A program made the position numbers and the translations under genes. From positions 1,428,870 to 1,492,869 of the forward strand of contig JXTC01000026.1 of NCBI GenBank assembly GCA_002914845.1: a DNA stretch of 64,000 nucleotides, written 5' to 3'. Every line of letters starts with the position of its first letter. Within the stretch, counting starts at the first letter, position 1. Positions 23,531 through 35,396 of this stretch are shown piece by piece. This DNA is from Trema orientale. Its lineage: Eukaryota > Streptophyta > Magnoliopsida > Rosales > Cannabaceae. The notes beneath the pieces are model-generated. The model was not told the DNA's origin. It made no database searches and worked only from the letters and a program-made list of their open reading frames with translations.

Positions 23531-24053
23531 AATTAACTTACATAGCGGTATAATGGTAAACTCTAGTCATTACAATATAAATAGGGATATAAGAGTCAAT
23601 AAAATAAAAAAAAAGATATTCATTAAATAACTTAGAAAAAGGGCTTTGTGGTTTAGTTTTTTCATATAAAAATATATGTAACAAAAATCGAATTTGGTTG
23701 AATATTAAAATTGTAGATGTAGTAATACATAATAATTTGAGATTAAAGAAACATTTTTAAAGAATTAACTACTGAGTTAAATTAGAATAGAAATAGCATT
23801 AAAAAAAAAGAGCAAGAAAGATATTAAAAAATATTTGAATAAAATATTAATTAATAAATTAAAAATAAGGTGAGATTTACTTGATATTATAGGTCATTTT
23901 TAGTTTGAGAAATGATAAATATTATTCTGATAGGCTCTCGAGTAAATATCACGAAAATGATGCAGATTATCTACATCATTTATTTATCTTTTCATTTACC
24001 TCTTATTTATTTTACTTTGTTTTCTTGTTATTGAAGGATATGGATGTTGTGAT

Positions 24054-24830
24054 TAGGGCTGGCAATTCGTGGCACAATAATACGACTCGAAACTTGCACA
24101 AAATTAACGGTTTTGGGTTTAGTTTAATCGTGTTCGAGCTGGAGATATTGACCCGTTTAATTAACGGGTCGTTTTCGGGTTGAACTCACTAACACGAAAA
24201 TGATCTGTTTAGTAAACGAGTTACATGGGTCGTGTTGTATTAATCCATTTATAAACAGGTCGTATTCGTGTCATAATTTTTGATCCGTTTATTAAAGAGA
24301 AATTTAGGTGGATGATCAATATTTTAAATTTGATTAAGTAGATGTCCACTTTTTAAATTTTATAGTTAAATATCCAGGTATATATATTTTTACACTTGGT
24401 AAACATATCTACCAATTTCAGTTACTGTACTGAAATATATTGGGTGTATAATTTTTTATACTTGTTATATAAATTTTTAAACTTGGTATATGAATATATG
24501 TATCGGACATTTTGCTATAACATTTGATAAAAGGGATATTTACATTGAGCCTAAAATTTAGTCATATTTCTATAAAGCCTTTTATTAAACGGGCCGTGTT
24601 CAGGTCATAGGTCGCATGTCACGAGTCACGTATCCCAGGTCAATATGACCTGTTTAGTAAACGAGTTACACGGGTTATGTCGTGTCAATTCGTTTTTAAA
24701 CGGGTTGTGTTCGTGTCATAATTTCTGACCCGTTTATTAAACGGGTCGTATTCGGGTTAAGTATTTACATGTTATATATGTACATCGATAGGACATGAAC
24801 ACAACCTGTGGACACGAATTACCAGCCCTA
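24054..24830. mobile_element. hAT-type non-autonomous element, perfect 8-bp TSD
   Basis: Ends TAGGGCTGGCAATTCGTG and, inverted, TAGGGCTGGTAATTCGTG (17/18). It is flanked by the exact repeat GTTGTGAT at 24046-24053 and 24831-24838, the 8-bp TSD typical of hAT transposons. The interior repeats GACCCGTTTATTAAACGGGT-like palindromes. A 284-bp MITE is nested at 24297-24580. No transposase. Confidence 0.9.
24297..24580. mobile_element. MITE M1 nested in the hAT element
   Basis: Flanked by TTTATTAAA on both sides (24288-24296 and 24581-24589), a 9-bp TSD. The uninterrupted site appears elsewhere in the same element (GTTTATTAAACGGG near 24733). A second copy, inverted, is at 26063-26342. Both contain GGTATATATATTTTTACACT- and CAGTTACTGTACTGAAAT-like blocks. 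Confidence 0.85.
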
Positions 24831-24838
24831 GTTGTGAT

Positions 24839-25261
24839 CAATGTCGCTGGAAATAGTGTAAGTTGCTAACTGGCACCTAAAAACTGACCAGTGCCTATTG
24901 TTTTCCATCATTATCGAGACCTTGTGCTCATGGTCGGTGTAGTCGAAAACCCTTGCTTATTACTAATACCATTGAAGAGTTGTAAACCCCTCATCAACAA
25001 GAATATTTTTCTCTTTTCAGCTCTAGTTCTCTCTTTTGAGATCTTTTTAATCATCCATCTGGTAAAGTACTGATGAATTTTGCAATGGTTTTCATCAATA
25101 GATAAATCTAAGTACAAAGAGAGGGCTCAACTCGATAATGGAAAAAGTGAGTTATTTTAAGGGAAAACAGGGTTAACTATTTATATCATACCACTTTTGC
25201 CCCCAAACTTTTAACTTACATAATAAACTAAATGAATTATATTTCCTAGTTGAGTTTCATA
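24839..25261. other. Intergenic
   Basis: No gene or repeat recognised; short open frames here on both strands appear to be chance. Confidence 0.4.
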
Positions 25262-25848
25262 TCTGTTCTTAATGCTTTTATTTAACTAGCAATTATTTAG
25301 ATAAATTGTTAATTAGAATGAAACCAGAAGGAGATTTATGTGTTTAGTTCATCGGGATGAAAGCCATGTATTACATGTGATTTAGGAATATATTTACATA
25401 TTTTGTATAGTCACATATGAGTTTCTAAAGAGCGTAATGAATTCTTAATTAGTTTAATTCACATAGAAATATAGTGGGTTGGTAATTAAGGATATTTTTC
25501 TTAGACCTTAGGAGAAGCAAGTGAATGAAATAAGGAATATTGACTATCAATTAGGAAGAATAATTTTAGACTAATGAAATAGATAATTTAAAATGGATTA
25601 GTTAAAGTGAAATAAAAAATCCTAGAGTTTATTTTCATTGATAAAAATCTCATTTAATTTTCGTTTTTACGCTCTCGTTATTTTAGTTGTCTTTATTTTT
25701 AGTTTATTTTTAGTTATTTAGATTAATTAAAATTAGAATTAGCATAATTTTGGTCGTTAATAAACCAACAATCTTCAAAAAATTATATATACTTGATACT
25801 CATTCTATATTATTTATTATAATTTTGTGCACTTATAAATTACACAAC
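25262..25848. mobile_element. Truncated LTR related to the solo LTR at 14937
   Basis: Similar in order to 15960-16558: TCTTAATGCTTTTATTTAAC, AGGAATATATTTACATA, then GTGCACTTATAAATTACACAACA-like end. The 5' half of the LTR is missing. No coding sequence. Confidence 0.5.
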
Positions 25849-25983
25849 AGATATCTTCACAAAAATACTCAGGCATGGAGACATTATCATGCTAAGAAGT
25901 TTACCCGGTTTAAATGAGGGTGTTAGAAATTAAAATCGATTTTGTGACCAATTGGGCCTTTATTTAATTAGCTTATTTACTAG

Positions 25984-26705
25984 GGCTATGTACAAAATTT
26001 CAGGCCCAAGATACCAAAAATTAAAAAATTCCGGATGGACTGATTTTTTTGAAAAATTCCGGGGCTTATAGAAATATGACCAAAATTTAGGCCCAATTTC
26101 AGTAAATGTCCCTTTGTCAAATGTTATAGCAAAATGTCTGGTATATATACCAAGTACAAAATTTTATATACTAAGTATAAAAAATTATATACCCAGTGCA
26201 TTTCAGTACAGTAACTAAAATTAGTAGATATGTGTATCTACCAAGTGTAAAAATATATATACCTGGACATTTAGCTATAAAATTTTAAAAATGGACATCC
26301 ACTTAATCAAATTTAAAATTTTGGTCATCCATCTAAATTTCTCAAAAATCCGGGATTGATTTAAAAAAAATATCACTTTTTAAAAATATTATTAGAAACA
26401 TAAAATTTTTAAAAAATATTTAGAAAAATACCATTTTTTCTTTAAATTTGGTATTTTTCAATGGTACTCGAGGTAACCAATTAGGTCACTTAGAGTGACC
26501 AATTTTGTTACTTAAAATAACTGTTCAAGTTACCTCAGGTAACTCGACTAGTTACCTTAAATATCTCATCAATTACTAAAAAAATAGTACTTTTCTAAGT
26601 ACTTTTAAAAGTGGTATTTTTATAATTAAATCCAGAATTTTTCAGAACAATTTCAAATTCTGGGATTTTTCAATTTTTTTGAAAAAATACTATAAAAAAT
26701 CAAAT
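25984..26705. repeat. Dispersed repeat R1, copy 2, with nested MITE
   Basis: Outer blocks match 16945-17345 and 56854-57275 (CCGGATGGACTGATTTTTTT, ATTGATTTAAAAAAAATATC, GGTAACTCGACTAGTTACCT). It is interrupted by MITE M1 at 26063-26342. Confidence 0.65.
26063..26342. mobile_element. MITE M1, second copy (inverted)
   Basis: Reverse-complement match to 24297-24580 along its length. Flanks AAAAATTCCGG (26052-26062) and AAAAATCCGG (26344-26353) are near-identical, consistent with a 9-10 bp TSD. Relatives of the host repeat lack it at this point, which fixes the boundaries. Confidence 0.8.
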
Positions 26706-27290
26706 TTCCTCTATTTACTTGGCTTGTGTTATAAGTTGGGCTTAGTACGTTTGGATATATTTAAATTCTAGAAATTTTTATATATATATATTTTTTTTTG
26801 AAAGCGAAAGTTCTATATTTTTAGAGAGTCCTTATATTTGTTAGATATGTCGTAATTGGTGGTTGGTGATTTGGTAGATGGTAAATAATAGATTGGAGAT
26901 GGCTAGTAACTAAAAGTAGTTGGAAGATAATTTAATAATGTCACTAGAACCTTCCATTGAATCCTATAAAAGGGGAACTCTTCCCCCATTTTTTACTAGC
27001 CAAAAAATTCTGCCTCCTTAGCCTAAAAACTCATCTTCCAAAAATCCTAAGAACGAATTTGCTTCGTCAAGCAAACGTGGTCAACTGTAAAGATTGCTAA
27101 ATTTCAATGCATATCTTACTAAAATATATGAAAAATACCAATCAGAAAAAGAAAAAGGAAAATTGGATGATATATAGAGTTTTATAGGTGATAAATAATT
27201 ATTAGCGTACTAAATTATATAATATTACATTAGTCAACTTATTTTTTCTAAATAATTTGACAAATGTGTAATTTATACTCAAAAAAATAT
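26706..27290. other. Intergenic, 3' flank of the third UGT
   Basis: AT-rich; no gene recognised. Confidence 0.4.
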
Positions 27291-28781
27291 TCAAGGCATA
27301 TTGTCTACCACATCGCTTATGAATTGATATAATGAAGAATATGAGGACCCACCTTCTAGTAAGGCTTTTCTACTTTTCTCACTCATTTCTTTTACTCTCT
27401 TCCTCGTATTAGTATCACGTTCATCCATCAACTCCATTATCCCTTTCTCTATCTCTTCAGCTTTCACAATCACAAGCCTTGGATCATTCCCGGTGATAAA
27501 GCTCTTGAAATCCTTCCTGTAGTCCAACTTGATCTCCACCGCTAATCCAAATTCTCTCACCATCTTGAAAGCGTTGATTTGTTGCTCCGCCGCCAACGGC
27601 CACGTGGCGATCGGCACACCAAACCACAAGCTCTCTAAGGTTGAATTCCAACCACAATGTGACACGAACCCTCCAATTGCAGGGTGGGCCAAGACAGTCA
27701 CTTGTGGAGCCCACCCAATAATCTTCCCAATCTCAGCCGTTCGATCTAGAAATCCTTCCGGGAGGACTTCATTCACATCCTTGTAGTCACTCGGGACAAG
27801 GGGCCCACCCGGCGGTGGGGGTTTCCGTAGGGACCACAAGAACCGAACCCCAGTGTGCTCCAGTGCACAGGCGATCTCTTTCACTTGCTCCCCACTAAAA
27901 GTTCCCATGCTCCCGAAGCACAGGAACACTACCGACGAAGGAGGCTGGCTATCTAGCCACGTGACAACGTCGGTTGTGTTGTCGTCGGTCCCACCCAACC
28001 CCACGTGGCTCTCAGTAGTCTTGAGATTTAAAATGGGACCCACGGGGTAAATTGGCGGGAATTCACCTTGAGACAAGGTCCGGATCATGTTGAATTCCAG
28101 CTCAATGAACGTATTTACCAAAAGACCCTTGGTTTTCCTCATCTTCCGGAAATGACTGAGAATCAAGGGGGACGCGTCCTTATCGACCACCACACCAGGG
28201 AACACCTTGGCCGGAACCGGGTTTACAAAACCCGGAATGGCCAGCTCCGCATCCGGTTCATCACTATATTCAGAAATGTCTTTGCCTAGGTCGTCGCTGA
28301 GAGCTTGGAGATGGGCCATGAGGCAGAGAAACCCGGCGCCAGACGTGAAGAACACGTAAGAGGGAACCCCAAACTCGTCGGCCACGTCGATCACGGCCGT
28401 TGAGAACATGTCGACGACGAACCCCGCAAGCCTCGGCGAGTCGGGTCGACCAGACCAGGACTCGACGAGTTTCTTGACGGCGTTTCGGACGTGGGGTTTG
28501 AGATTTTCGTAGAACGTAGAGATGAAGAAGGTGGGATTGAGGTCAGAAGGGTCAACCTGATTCTCCGGCAGTTCGATGAACTTGATGCGTTCGGAGATGG
28601 AGCTGGAAAGAGATTGTATGTAGGAGTTGACCTTGGATTCAGAGCCTCCGGGTAGCTTTATGATGAGGATTGAGATGGAAAGACGTTGATCTTGAGCTAC
28701 TAGGATCTTTGCGATCTCCACCGTTGATACGAGGTGCCCCATACCCGGAACAGGGACGAAAACTAGCTCTGCTTTCTTCAT
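27291..28781 (-). CDS. UDP-glycosyltransferase, UGT71 family
   Basis: Intact 496-residue, intronless family-1 glycosyltransferase, the close paralogue of the gene at 11851-13317. The start [19 protein letters not shown] places the catalytic His at residue 16; Asp124 in VVDMFSTAV completes the usual dyad, although most relatives read DMFCTTM here. The donor domain has FLCFGSMG and a complete PSPG box, W357 to Q400 ([16 protein letters not shown]), ending in Gln as in glucose-transferring enzymes. A linker insertion of about 10 residues ([10 protein letters not shown] near 259-268) is absent from the paralogue. Cytosolic small-molecule glucosylation is expected; the acceptor is unknown. The shared coding and upstream sequence points to a segmental duplication that kept the promoter. 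Acceptor-side changes at 127-130 and in the linker may alter substrate choice; that is inference. Confidence 0.95.
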   Translation of the reverse strand: MKKAELVFVPVPGMGHLVSTVEIAKILVAQDQRLSISILIIKLPGGSESKVNSYIQSLSSSISERIKFIELPENQVDPSDLNPTFFISTFYENLKPHVRNAVKKLVESWSGRPDSPRLAGFVVDMFSTAVIDVADEFGVPSYVFFTSGAGFLCLMAHLQALSDDLGKDISEYSDEPDAELAIPGFVNPVPAKVFPGVVVDKDASPLILSHFRKMRKTKGLLVNTFIELEFNMIRTLSQGEFPPIYPVGPILNLKTTESHVGLGGTDDNTTDVVTWLDSQPPSSVVFLCFGSMGTFSGEQVKEIACALEHTGVRFLWSLRKPPPPGGPLVPSDYKDVNEVLPEGFLDRTAEIGKIIGWAPQVTVLAHPAIGGFVSHCGWNSTLESLWFGVPIATWPLAAEQQINAFKMVREFGLAVEIKLDYRKDFKSFITGNDPRLVIVKAEEIEKGIMELMDERDTNTRKRVKEMSEKSRKALLEGGSSYSSLYQFISDVVDNMP

Positions 28782-28846
28782 TTTCTCAAGCTTTTTTTCT
28801 TTGTGAACAGTGAGCTGTGGATGAGACTAGCTGTGCAAACAGCTGA

Positions 28847-28861
28847 TATATATATATATAT
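28847..28861 (-). promoter_or_regulatory. Possible TATA element of the third UGT
   Basis: A TATATATATATATA run 66-80 bp upstream of the ATG at 28781, positioned for a short 5' leader. Confidence 0.45.
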
Positions 28862-29016
28862 CTATATTATATGTACAGGGATTAGGTTAATAGATTAACA
28901 TATACAGGGATTAGGCCTAATAGATTAAATTTATCTTAAATATGCCAACATATATATTATTAATTACTGGGAATTTCGATAGAAGCTATGTACTTATAAA
29001 ACAATGCGAATTACTA

Positions 29017-29024
29017 TGACGTCA
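29017..29024. promoter_or_regulatory. TGACGTCA palindrome, conserved with 13506
   Basis: A perfect bZIP-type palindrome 236 bp upstream of the start, followed by ATGGCTTTGCTGGCATTTTC exactly as in the other copy. Confidence 0.55.
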
Positions 29025-29418
29025 TGGCTTTGCTGGCATTTTCTCACATCAGAGTGTTTACTACTGATTTATTAATATGGCCCTGAGTCAAAGATGAGAA
29101 AAGTCATTAACAGAATTAATTTTCTAATGTCCATTGTCAGAATTATATGTAGTGACACTCTTGTCAGATTGTAAGACTACTATTAATTTTTCTAACCTTA
29201 CATCTTTTGGACTTTAGTTTGATTGGTTGAGATATTTTGTACGTTTTCCAGAATCGAGAGACGTGTTGAGATTAAGATTTTGTAGATCATGATGATATTA
29301 GCGTTGTCTTTGGCTTTTAACCGTTTACAGTTATTCTCTACCTGTCTGTTTTGGACTTTCGGTGGTAGAGAAAAGCCAAAGAAGTTACAGAACACGGTGC
29401 ATGGGGCCCTGAAAACAT

Positions 29419-29424
29419 CACGTG
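29419..29424. promoter_or_regulatory. Distal G-box conserved with 13931
   Basis: CACGTG about 640 bp upstream of the ATG, after the shared block GGTAGAGAAAAGCCA. Confidence 0.4.
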
Positions 29425-29529
29425 CATGTGTCAGCCACATAAATATTCACAATATTACATTTAAATTCCTCTCTTTAATATTTTTGTGATATCGAGTAGT
29501 ACTCTTGATTTGGGTACCCATGATTCAGG

Positions 29530-29866
29530 AAAAAAAAAATAAAAAAGTAATCTAACATTTAGTGTCAAATATTTTAGTCACGATAAATTTTTCTATAAAA
29601 TTTAATCACAGCTAATAATTTCTTATAAAACAAAGATAATATTTAATCATCGTGATTATGTAATTTTAATTATAATTTTTTATTTATAGTAACAAAATTT
29701 GCTATTATTAAAAACATTCAATCACAATTAATTTATCATTTTGTAACTAAAATTTTTAATTAAGACCTTTTAGTTATGATGTAAAGATGATAGTATTTTT
29801 TTAGTGATGAATTTTTTACTTTTAGTGACAATTTTTATCATCCCTAAAAGTAAGTTTTTTTGTAGT
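29530..29866. mobile_element. CACTA-like transposon end, truncated
   Basis: The right edge reads TTTTTTTGTAGTG, which is CACTACAAAAAAA on the minus strand, the start motif of CACTA elements. Next to it are repeated TTTAGTGA and TAGTCACGAT motifs like a subterminal region. No matching left end or transposase was found. Confidence 0.45.
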
Positions 29867-30211
29867 GCTATTTAAAAACAGTTTTACAATATGACCAAAA
29901 AAAAGAAAAAAAAAAGAAAAGAGGAAGAAACTTGAGAGACAGTAAGAGAAAAAATAAATAAATAAAAAGAAAGAAGCAATGAGAGGGATAAATTAGAAAA
30001 ATGAAAAAATGACAGAGAGAAAGGAATTAAAAATAAAAAAAAAGTCAATTTTCGACGAAAGCAACTGGCGCTCATACATAGTTTTAGATATGTTACAAAC
30101 AAAGGAAAGCTAAAGATCCTATCACGTGCATATCATAACTAAATTGGTACCTAAGAACAAGATTTATTACATGCCCGATGTTTTCTAATTTCATCAATAA
30201 AGCAAAGAGTC

Positions 30212-32207
30212 GGATAATTTTCAGTAAAAATTCTTAACTTTTTTCACTTTTAGCATTTAGGTCCTTGATCTTTAAATCTTGGCATTTAAATCCTCAACCT
30301 TCCAAAAGAGCTGCAACCGTTAGTCTCTCACCTAATTTTGTTTATATTTCTAGTTAAATGAATACGTGCTAGCCACATGACCCATTTTTTAGGCGTATTT
30401 TATGGGAAAAAACACATTAATCTTTTCGATTTATCTCAAATTATTTCGTTATTTTCCAGATTAAAGATTTTTCGTTTTTTTCTTTAAGTTTGAGTGTCTG
30501 TTCTCAAGGATTTATCAAAATTCGAATAAACGTTTAAGCTTGATTGCTTTTCTTGAAGTATGGCCCAAAGTTCTATGTAATTCTAATTGAGGGGGGAAAG
30601 CAAATCCGGTCTCATCAGCTATCAAAATGCTAAATCATTTCCAAGTTAAAGAAGGAAAATTGAGATTAATTAAGGAACCTAGAACTTTGGAAATATTGTC
30701 TGAGCTTTTTATTTGTATCTCTTTTTCTCTCTCTTTTTTTTTTCCTTTCGTTATAATTTTCTTTTTCGGTAGTGCATGTAATATTCATTTGTGACTTTGG
30801 CTATGTTTGGTAGAAAGGAAAAAAAATAGGAGGGAAAGAAAAATTAAGAGGGAAAGAAAATGTGTAGAATGAAAAAGAAAGTGTGTTTCCTCTATTGTTA
30901 TTTAGTATGCAGGAAGGAAAGAAAACTAATATATTTTAAAATGACTGTTTTGCTTTTTTTATTAAAATTTTAAAAGTAGTATACACATTTAATTTGGTAA
31001 ATTTACTTTAAAACATGAGTAAAAAACTTTTCCTCCCCCTTTTTTCTCCATTTTTGGGAAGAAAATATTTGAGTGGGTCCCATCAGTTTTTTTTCTCCCC
31101 TTTTCCCTCCCTTTTTCTCTTCCCTTCCCTTTTCCCTTCTACCAAATAACCCAAATTTTTATTTCCCTCCACTTTTCTATCAAAATTTTTCTTTATTCCC
31201 CCTTTTCCTTCCTACCAAACATAGCCTTTGTGTTATACACCTCAACTAAACAATTAGAGTACTTACTTTTATTAGAACCAATGATCTCTTACAAGGCATG
31301 TGGGACTGGTGCTTTGGGAATCCATTCTTGGAGAAATATTCATGTTCTTGTTCAAAGAGTGCCAAAATGAGATAAGCAAGATGAGTATATATATATATAT
31401 ATATATACACATAACAATGATTTATGAAAAATGTAATTGCTATATCTCTTTTTAAATTAACTGACGTTTTGGGCTTTCCCCCGTTTTTGACAATAAAAAC
31501 AGAGTAAGTTATTTGAACATGTTCTCAACGGAAGCGAAAAAAAAATGAATGTTGCTACAGTAAACAATGGCAAGAATTATTGAGTCAATATCAAGAGCTT
31601 AACCATTAGCAAGCTCGACTTGGTTACAAGTGAATCACTTGATTCCAGGTTTGATTTTCTCCAATACGTCCAAACATGGTTCTTCCCTTTTGTATTATCG
31701 CTCCAAAGGTCCATGGAAGGTCTTTTAAGCCAAGAACCAACTAACCACGACAAAGTTGGAGCCACGCCATCAACAAAACAACATGCCCAATACAGATTTC
31801 TCAAAAATTTCTCTAGCGACTAGCGAGAGTCCTGAAGAAACCAAATGTAGCCGTCATGGTTTTACCAAACAAGAATCCTGAAAAATAGAGAAAGAGAAAT
31901 CTTTATAAAGAAGGAAAAAAAAAACAGAAAATTCTTTCACTGGGAAAATTAATAGTTTAACTTTGAAGTTTGAACTAGAAAATAATTTTGAGATAAAATC
32001 TCAGGTATTTTTTTCCATAAAATATCCATAAAAGAAAGTAATGTGATTAGCACGTGATCATTTAACTAGAAATATAAACGGAATTGGATCAAGGACTAAC
32101 GATTGCATCGTTTTTGGAAGGTTAGGGATTTAAATGCCAAGATTTAAAAGTTAGAGACCTAAATGCCAAAAGTACTAAAGACTAGGGATTTTAGCTGCAA
32201 ATTACCC
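30212..32207. mobile_element. MULE-type element with about 180-bp inverted ends
   Basis: The left arm 30212-30395 (AGCATTTAGGTCCTTGATCT, CTTGGCATTTAAATCCTCAA, ATTTCTAGTTAAATGA) is inverted at 32040-32207. Flanks CAAAGAGTC (30203-30211) and TAAAGAGTC (32208-32216) match 8/9, a 9-bp TSD. It has no transposase. 31577-31804 (minus) holds a 75-codon open frame of unknown origin with WACCFVDGVAPTLSWL, possibly captured DNA. A 428-bp element is nested at 30799-31226. Confidence 0.8.
30799..31226. mobile_element. MITE nested in the MULE, GGCTATGTTTGG ends
   Basis: GGCTATGTTTGGTAGAAAGG and its inverse CCTTCCTACCAAACATAGCC form the ends; TTT lies on each side (30796-30798, 31227-31229). Purine- and pyrimidine-rich arms read GGAGGGAAAG and TTTCCCTCC. 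The 3-bp TSD suggests PIF/Harbinger type but TTT is not diagnostic. Confidence 0.7.
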
Positions 32208-32216
32208 TAAAGAGTC

Positions 32217-32951
32217 CATACAACCCAAATAACTTGGTTATTACAACCCACCCAACTGAAGCCACTTTGGATAACTAGAATCCATAAGAACACAAGGTGG
32301 TTAATTAAACACTGGAATACAATAATTTTTTCCTTATTTAAATTTGGAATCCAAGAATGGAGATATACTCCAACAGAATAAAACAACGTCCCAAGGTTGA
32401 CACCCTCTCAACTACTTTATCGAAAGCTCAAAACCCTACAAGGACCCAAGATTTATTAATAAAGGGAAAAAAATACAAATGAATGCCCTACAGCCCTATT
32501 GAAACCGATAATAGGCTGGCAAGGCAACATATTTTCAATTCACGAAAGACAATCAAAAATTGGACATGAAGGCCAAAAATAATGTGAAGAAGGTCCCAAG
32601 TCACTAGATATACTAGAAGTAGATATACTAGAAGTTGATTCAAGCCTCATATGCCCAATGTTCATCGAACATCGAGTTTATAGGAGTTTGGTTAGAAACG
32701 TCGAGTTGTTTTTAGGTCATGTCGCCTTTTAGTTTAAGTTAAAGCGCACAGGCATTTTATCTAGGGCTCTGTTTTTGAAGCTTTATGTTTAGATATGAGC
32801 TGATGATCGGTCATACCTGCATGGGCCTATATTGTTGGTTGAGCTCATACATGAGCTCTGATTCTCTTATGGGCTGAGCTCATATTAGAGCTCATACATG
32901 AGCTATATTTGTATTGGGCTGCAGTATGGGCTGCTTAGTCGTCATCTTCTT
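32217..32951. other. Intergenic
   Basis: No gene. 32840-32930 repeats GAGCTCATACATGAGCT, a perfect short palindrome, several times. Confidence 0.4.
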
Positions 32952-32960
32952 CAAGTCTTA

Positions 32961-33198
32961 GGGAAATTTTCATAAATAGTAGTAATTCTGATTAAAATGA
33001 CTTGTTTAGGAATATTTTGAAAAATAATTTTTCTAATAGTATTGTTTTGATCCTCTGTAACGAAGGGTCACATAATTGTTGACAATAAATTAGTCACAAA
33101 AAAGTTATAATTTTATAGTCACAAATTGTGTGACGCTTCAAAAAAACTACTAAAAAAGTTATTTTATGCTAAATTAGTACTACCCAGGTCAATTTTCC
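32961..33198. mobile_element. Short MULE-type MITE, third member of the 4924 family
   Basis: The ends GGGAAATTTTCATAAATAGT and, inverted, GGAAAATTGACCTGGGTAGT belong to the same family as the 1.85 kb and 2.1 kb elements. Flanks CAAGTCTTA (32952-32960) and CGAGTCTTA (33199-33207) match 8/9. At 238 bp it is essentially two arms with a short TTGTGAC-rich centre. Confidence 0.75.
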
Positions 33199-33612
33199 CG
33201 AGTCTTATTTAAACCAATTGTTAACGAATTAGTTAATTAGTCGGTTTTTCACTTTGTTACACAGAGAGATTAAGCTGGTTTGAGAAAGGGAGATTGTGAG
33301 TGAGGTAGAGAGGAAAATTTCTTTGAGATTTCTTGCCATTGTAATGACATCTTGTGGAATTGAGCACTGTAAAATATATTATTTAACATAGTGCAGAATC
33401 AAAATCCTTAAGGGGAATTCTTCGAGCCGAACCTTGATAATAGTTCTTTTTGTTGACTGTGTTTTTTATTGGGTTTGAAATTCTTGTTTCCGCGTTTTGA
33501 TAAATCAAGGGATACAAGATTTTGAAAAAGTTCTTTTGAACTCAGATTAGTCTCAAAAAGAGCAAGATTTGGCTATTGAAGAAAAAGACTCGATCAGGTT
33601 CAATATGATCAG

Positions 33613-33955
33613 CAACATGAAGATTAATGTTAACAAGTTCGATGGATTTTAAGACTCAAGGATATGAAGAAAGGTGAAAGGGTTGTTGGCACAACAGACG
33701 CTTCTTAATAAGGCTCTAGAAGATCTGATAGCATGGCCAACTATATATTTTGAAGATTATAAGCGAGAGCTTCTGGAAACAGATATAGGTATTATCATTT
33801 TTCACCTCATAGATGCCACTGTAACATCTGTATAAAAAGAAGATACTCTTGCTAAAATTTGGAAAATATTAGATGAACTTTGCCAAAAGAAATCAATGAC
33901 TAATAAAGATCTCTTCTTGAAACAAAGACTATTTGGTTATAAAATGAATACCACA
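33613..33955 (+). pseudogene. Ty1/copia gag fragment
   Basis: Reading INVNKFDGF, then AQQTLLNKALEDL, LAKIWKILDELCQKKSMTNK and LFLKQRLFGYKM matches the UBN2-type Gag of plant copia elements. In-frame stops occur after NKFDGF and after ATVTSV. The similarity ends abruptly near 33955. Upstream 33208-33600 looks like a retroelement leader. No pol follows, so this is a 5' fragment. Confidence 0.75.
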
Positions 33956-35396
33956 AAGAGCTTAGTTTTGTGGTTTACTTTCCAATTTCCGTGTTACTTG
34001 CAACCATATGTTAGCTACCATGTCGTACACGTTTTAACGTTAATTTTTAGCTGCGGTGAAAGCTTTTTTGTAGTAGTCTCACACGACCATGAAATAAAAT
34101 GGGTTAGTCCAAATGAAAAAGACTTATCGAAATTTAAGGGCTAAGCCTATTAGTAATTATCCAAGCAAAATCGCATGAGAACTAGAAGTGTTTTAATTTG
34201 TTAGAAAAAACAGTAACATAAAAAAGAAATAATAATAATAATTTAAAAACTCTGAGAGCCTTTACGGGAGCTGTTGTAGTAGCCTTTACGTGAATTGTTA
34301 CAACAAATGCTTTAAAATAAGGTACGTATAGCATGTACTCTTTGCTCAAATATTATTTACTGCGGTTAATTAACTAATATTAATTTGCCCTTTTTTTTCG
34401 AATTATTTTACTACTAAAATTGCAAGTTGGGAGTTGTTGAGCATAGAATGGGTTGTTTCTTGGGTGCCAATGTAATTGTGATACTTAAAGTAATGATTCT
34501 TCTTCTTGTTGATCTTTCTTTGTTATTTGGAAGAAAAAGGGAAAAAAAAAATACAAGGAAATTCGAAAAGCTAAAATATTGTCAGCTGAATTTTTTTTTG
34601 GGAGTTAAATAAGCTGATAATTTAAACAATATAGATATATCGACATAAATAAGAAACATTCACATAAAGGATATCTTTTAGGTGTGATTTTCAAAGGATC
34701 TAGAATGGATATCTCGTCCGCAACTACTGTATTCCCTCTTGTCTCGAGTAACACTACAAACATCAATTTATTTACCAGATTTTAGATACCGATAATTTTT
34801 TTGGAAGGTAATTGGTAATTTTTAATCAATTAAACAGATATAATAGTATCTCTAATGAACATGTTATATATCATGTCAATGTTAAATTTTAGCATTTGTC
34901 CCCAAAAAAATCTCCAGAAGCATGCTATTTTTAACATAATTTTAGCACGTGCCATTTGTTTTTTTTTCCCTTTTATTTACTTATTTGTTTTATTAAACTT
35001 GTGTTAAAGGGATTGTGGCATATTTGGCTCCTATATTATTCACAAGTTGGCAAAGTGGTCTATGAGTTTTTCTTTTTTTTTTTTGGCAACTGGGTCATTA
35101 AGTTTTAAAAATATTGATAATTAAGTCTTTTTTGTTTGTTGATATTAAACTGAACATATTTAAGTAGAAAGAAATTGGTTTTACATTAACATCAATTAGT
35201 TTGGATGTTAATTAGTTTGGAAAGGAAATAGAAAGAAATTTTAAATTTTTTAAGGTTATTTGAGCACTATTTGAGCAATAGTGTACGTTCAGCGAGAACA
35301 TGCATATGTGTGAATCTTGCTAAGGGTATTCAGGGCTTCAGGCCAACCTTTGAACAATGTGTGCTGCGCAACTTCAACCAGTTTCTCATGATTTAT
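33956..35396. other. Intergenic
   Basis: AT-rich. CACTACAAACATC at 34749 could be a CACTA end but has no partner. No gene recognised. Confidence 0.4.
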
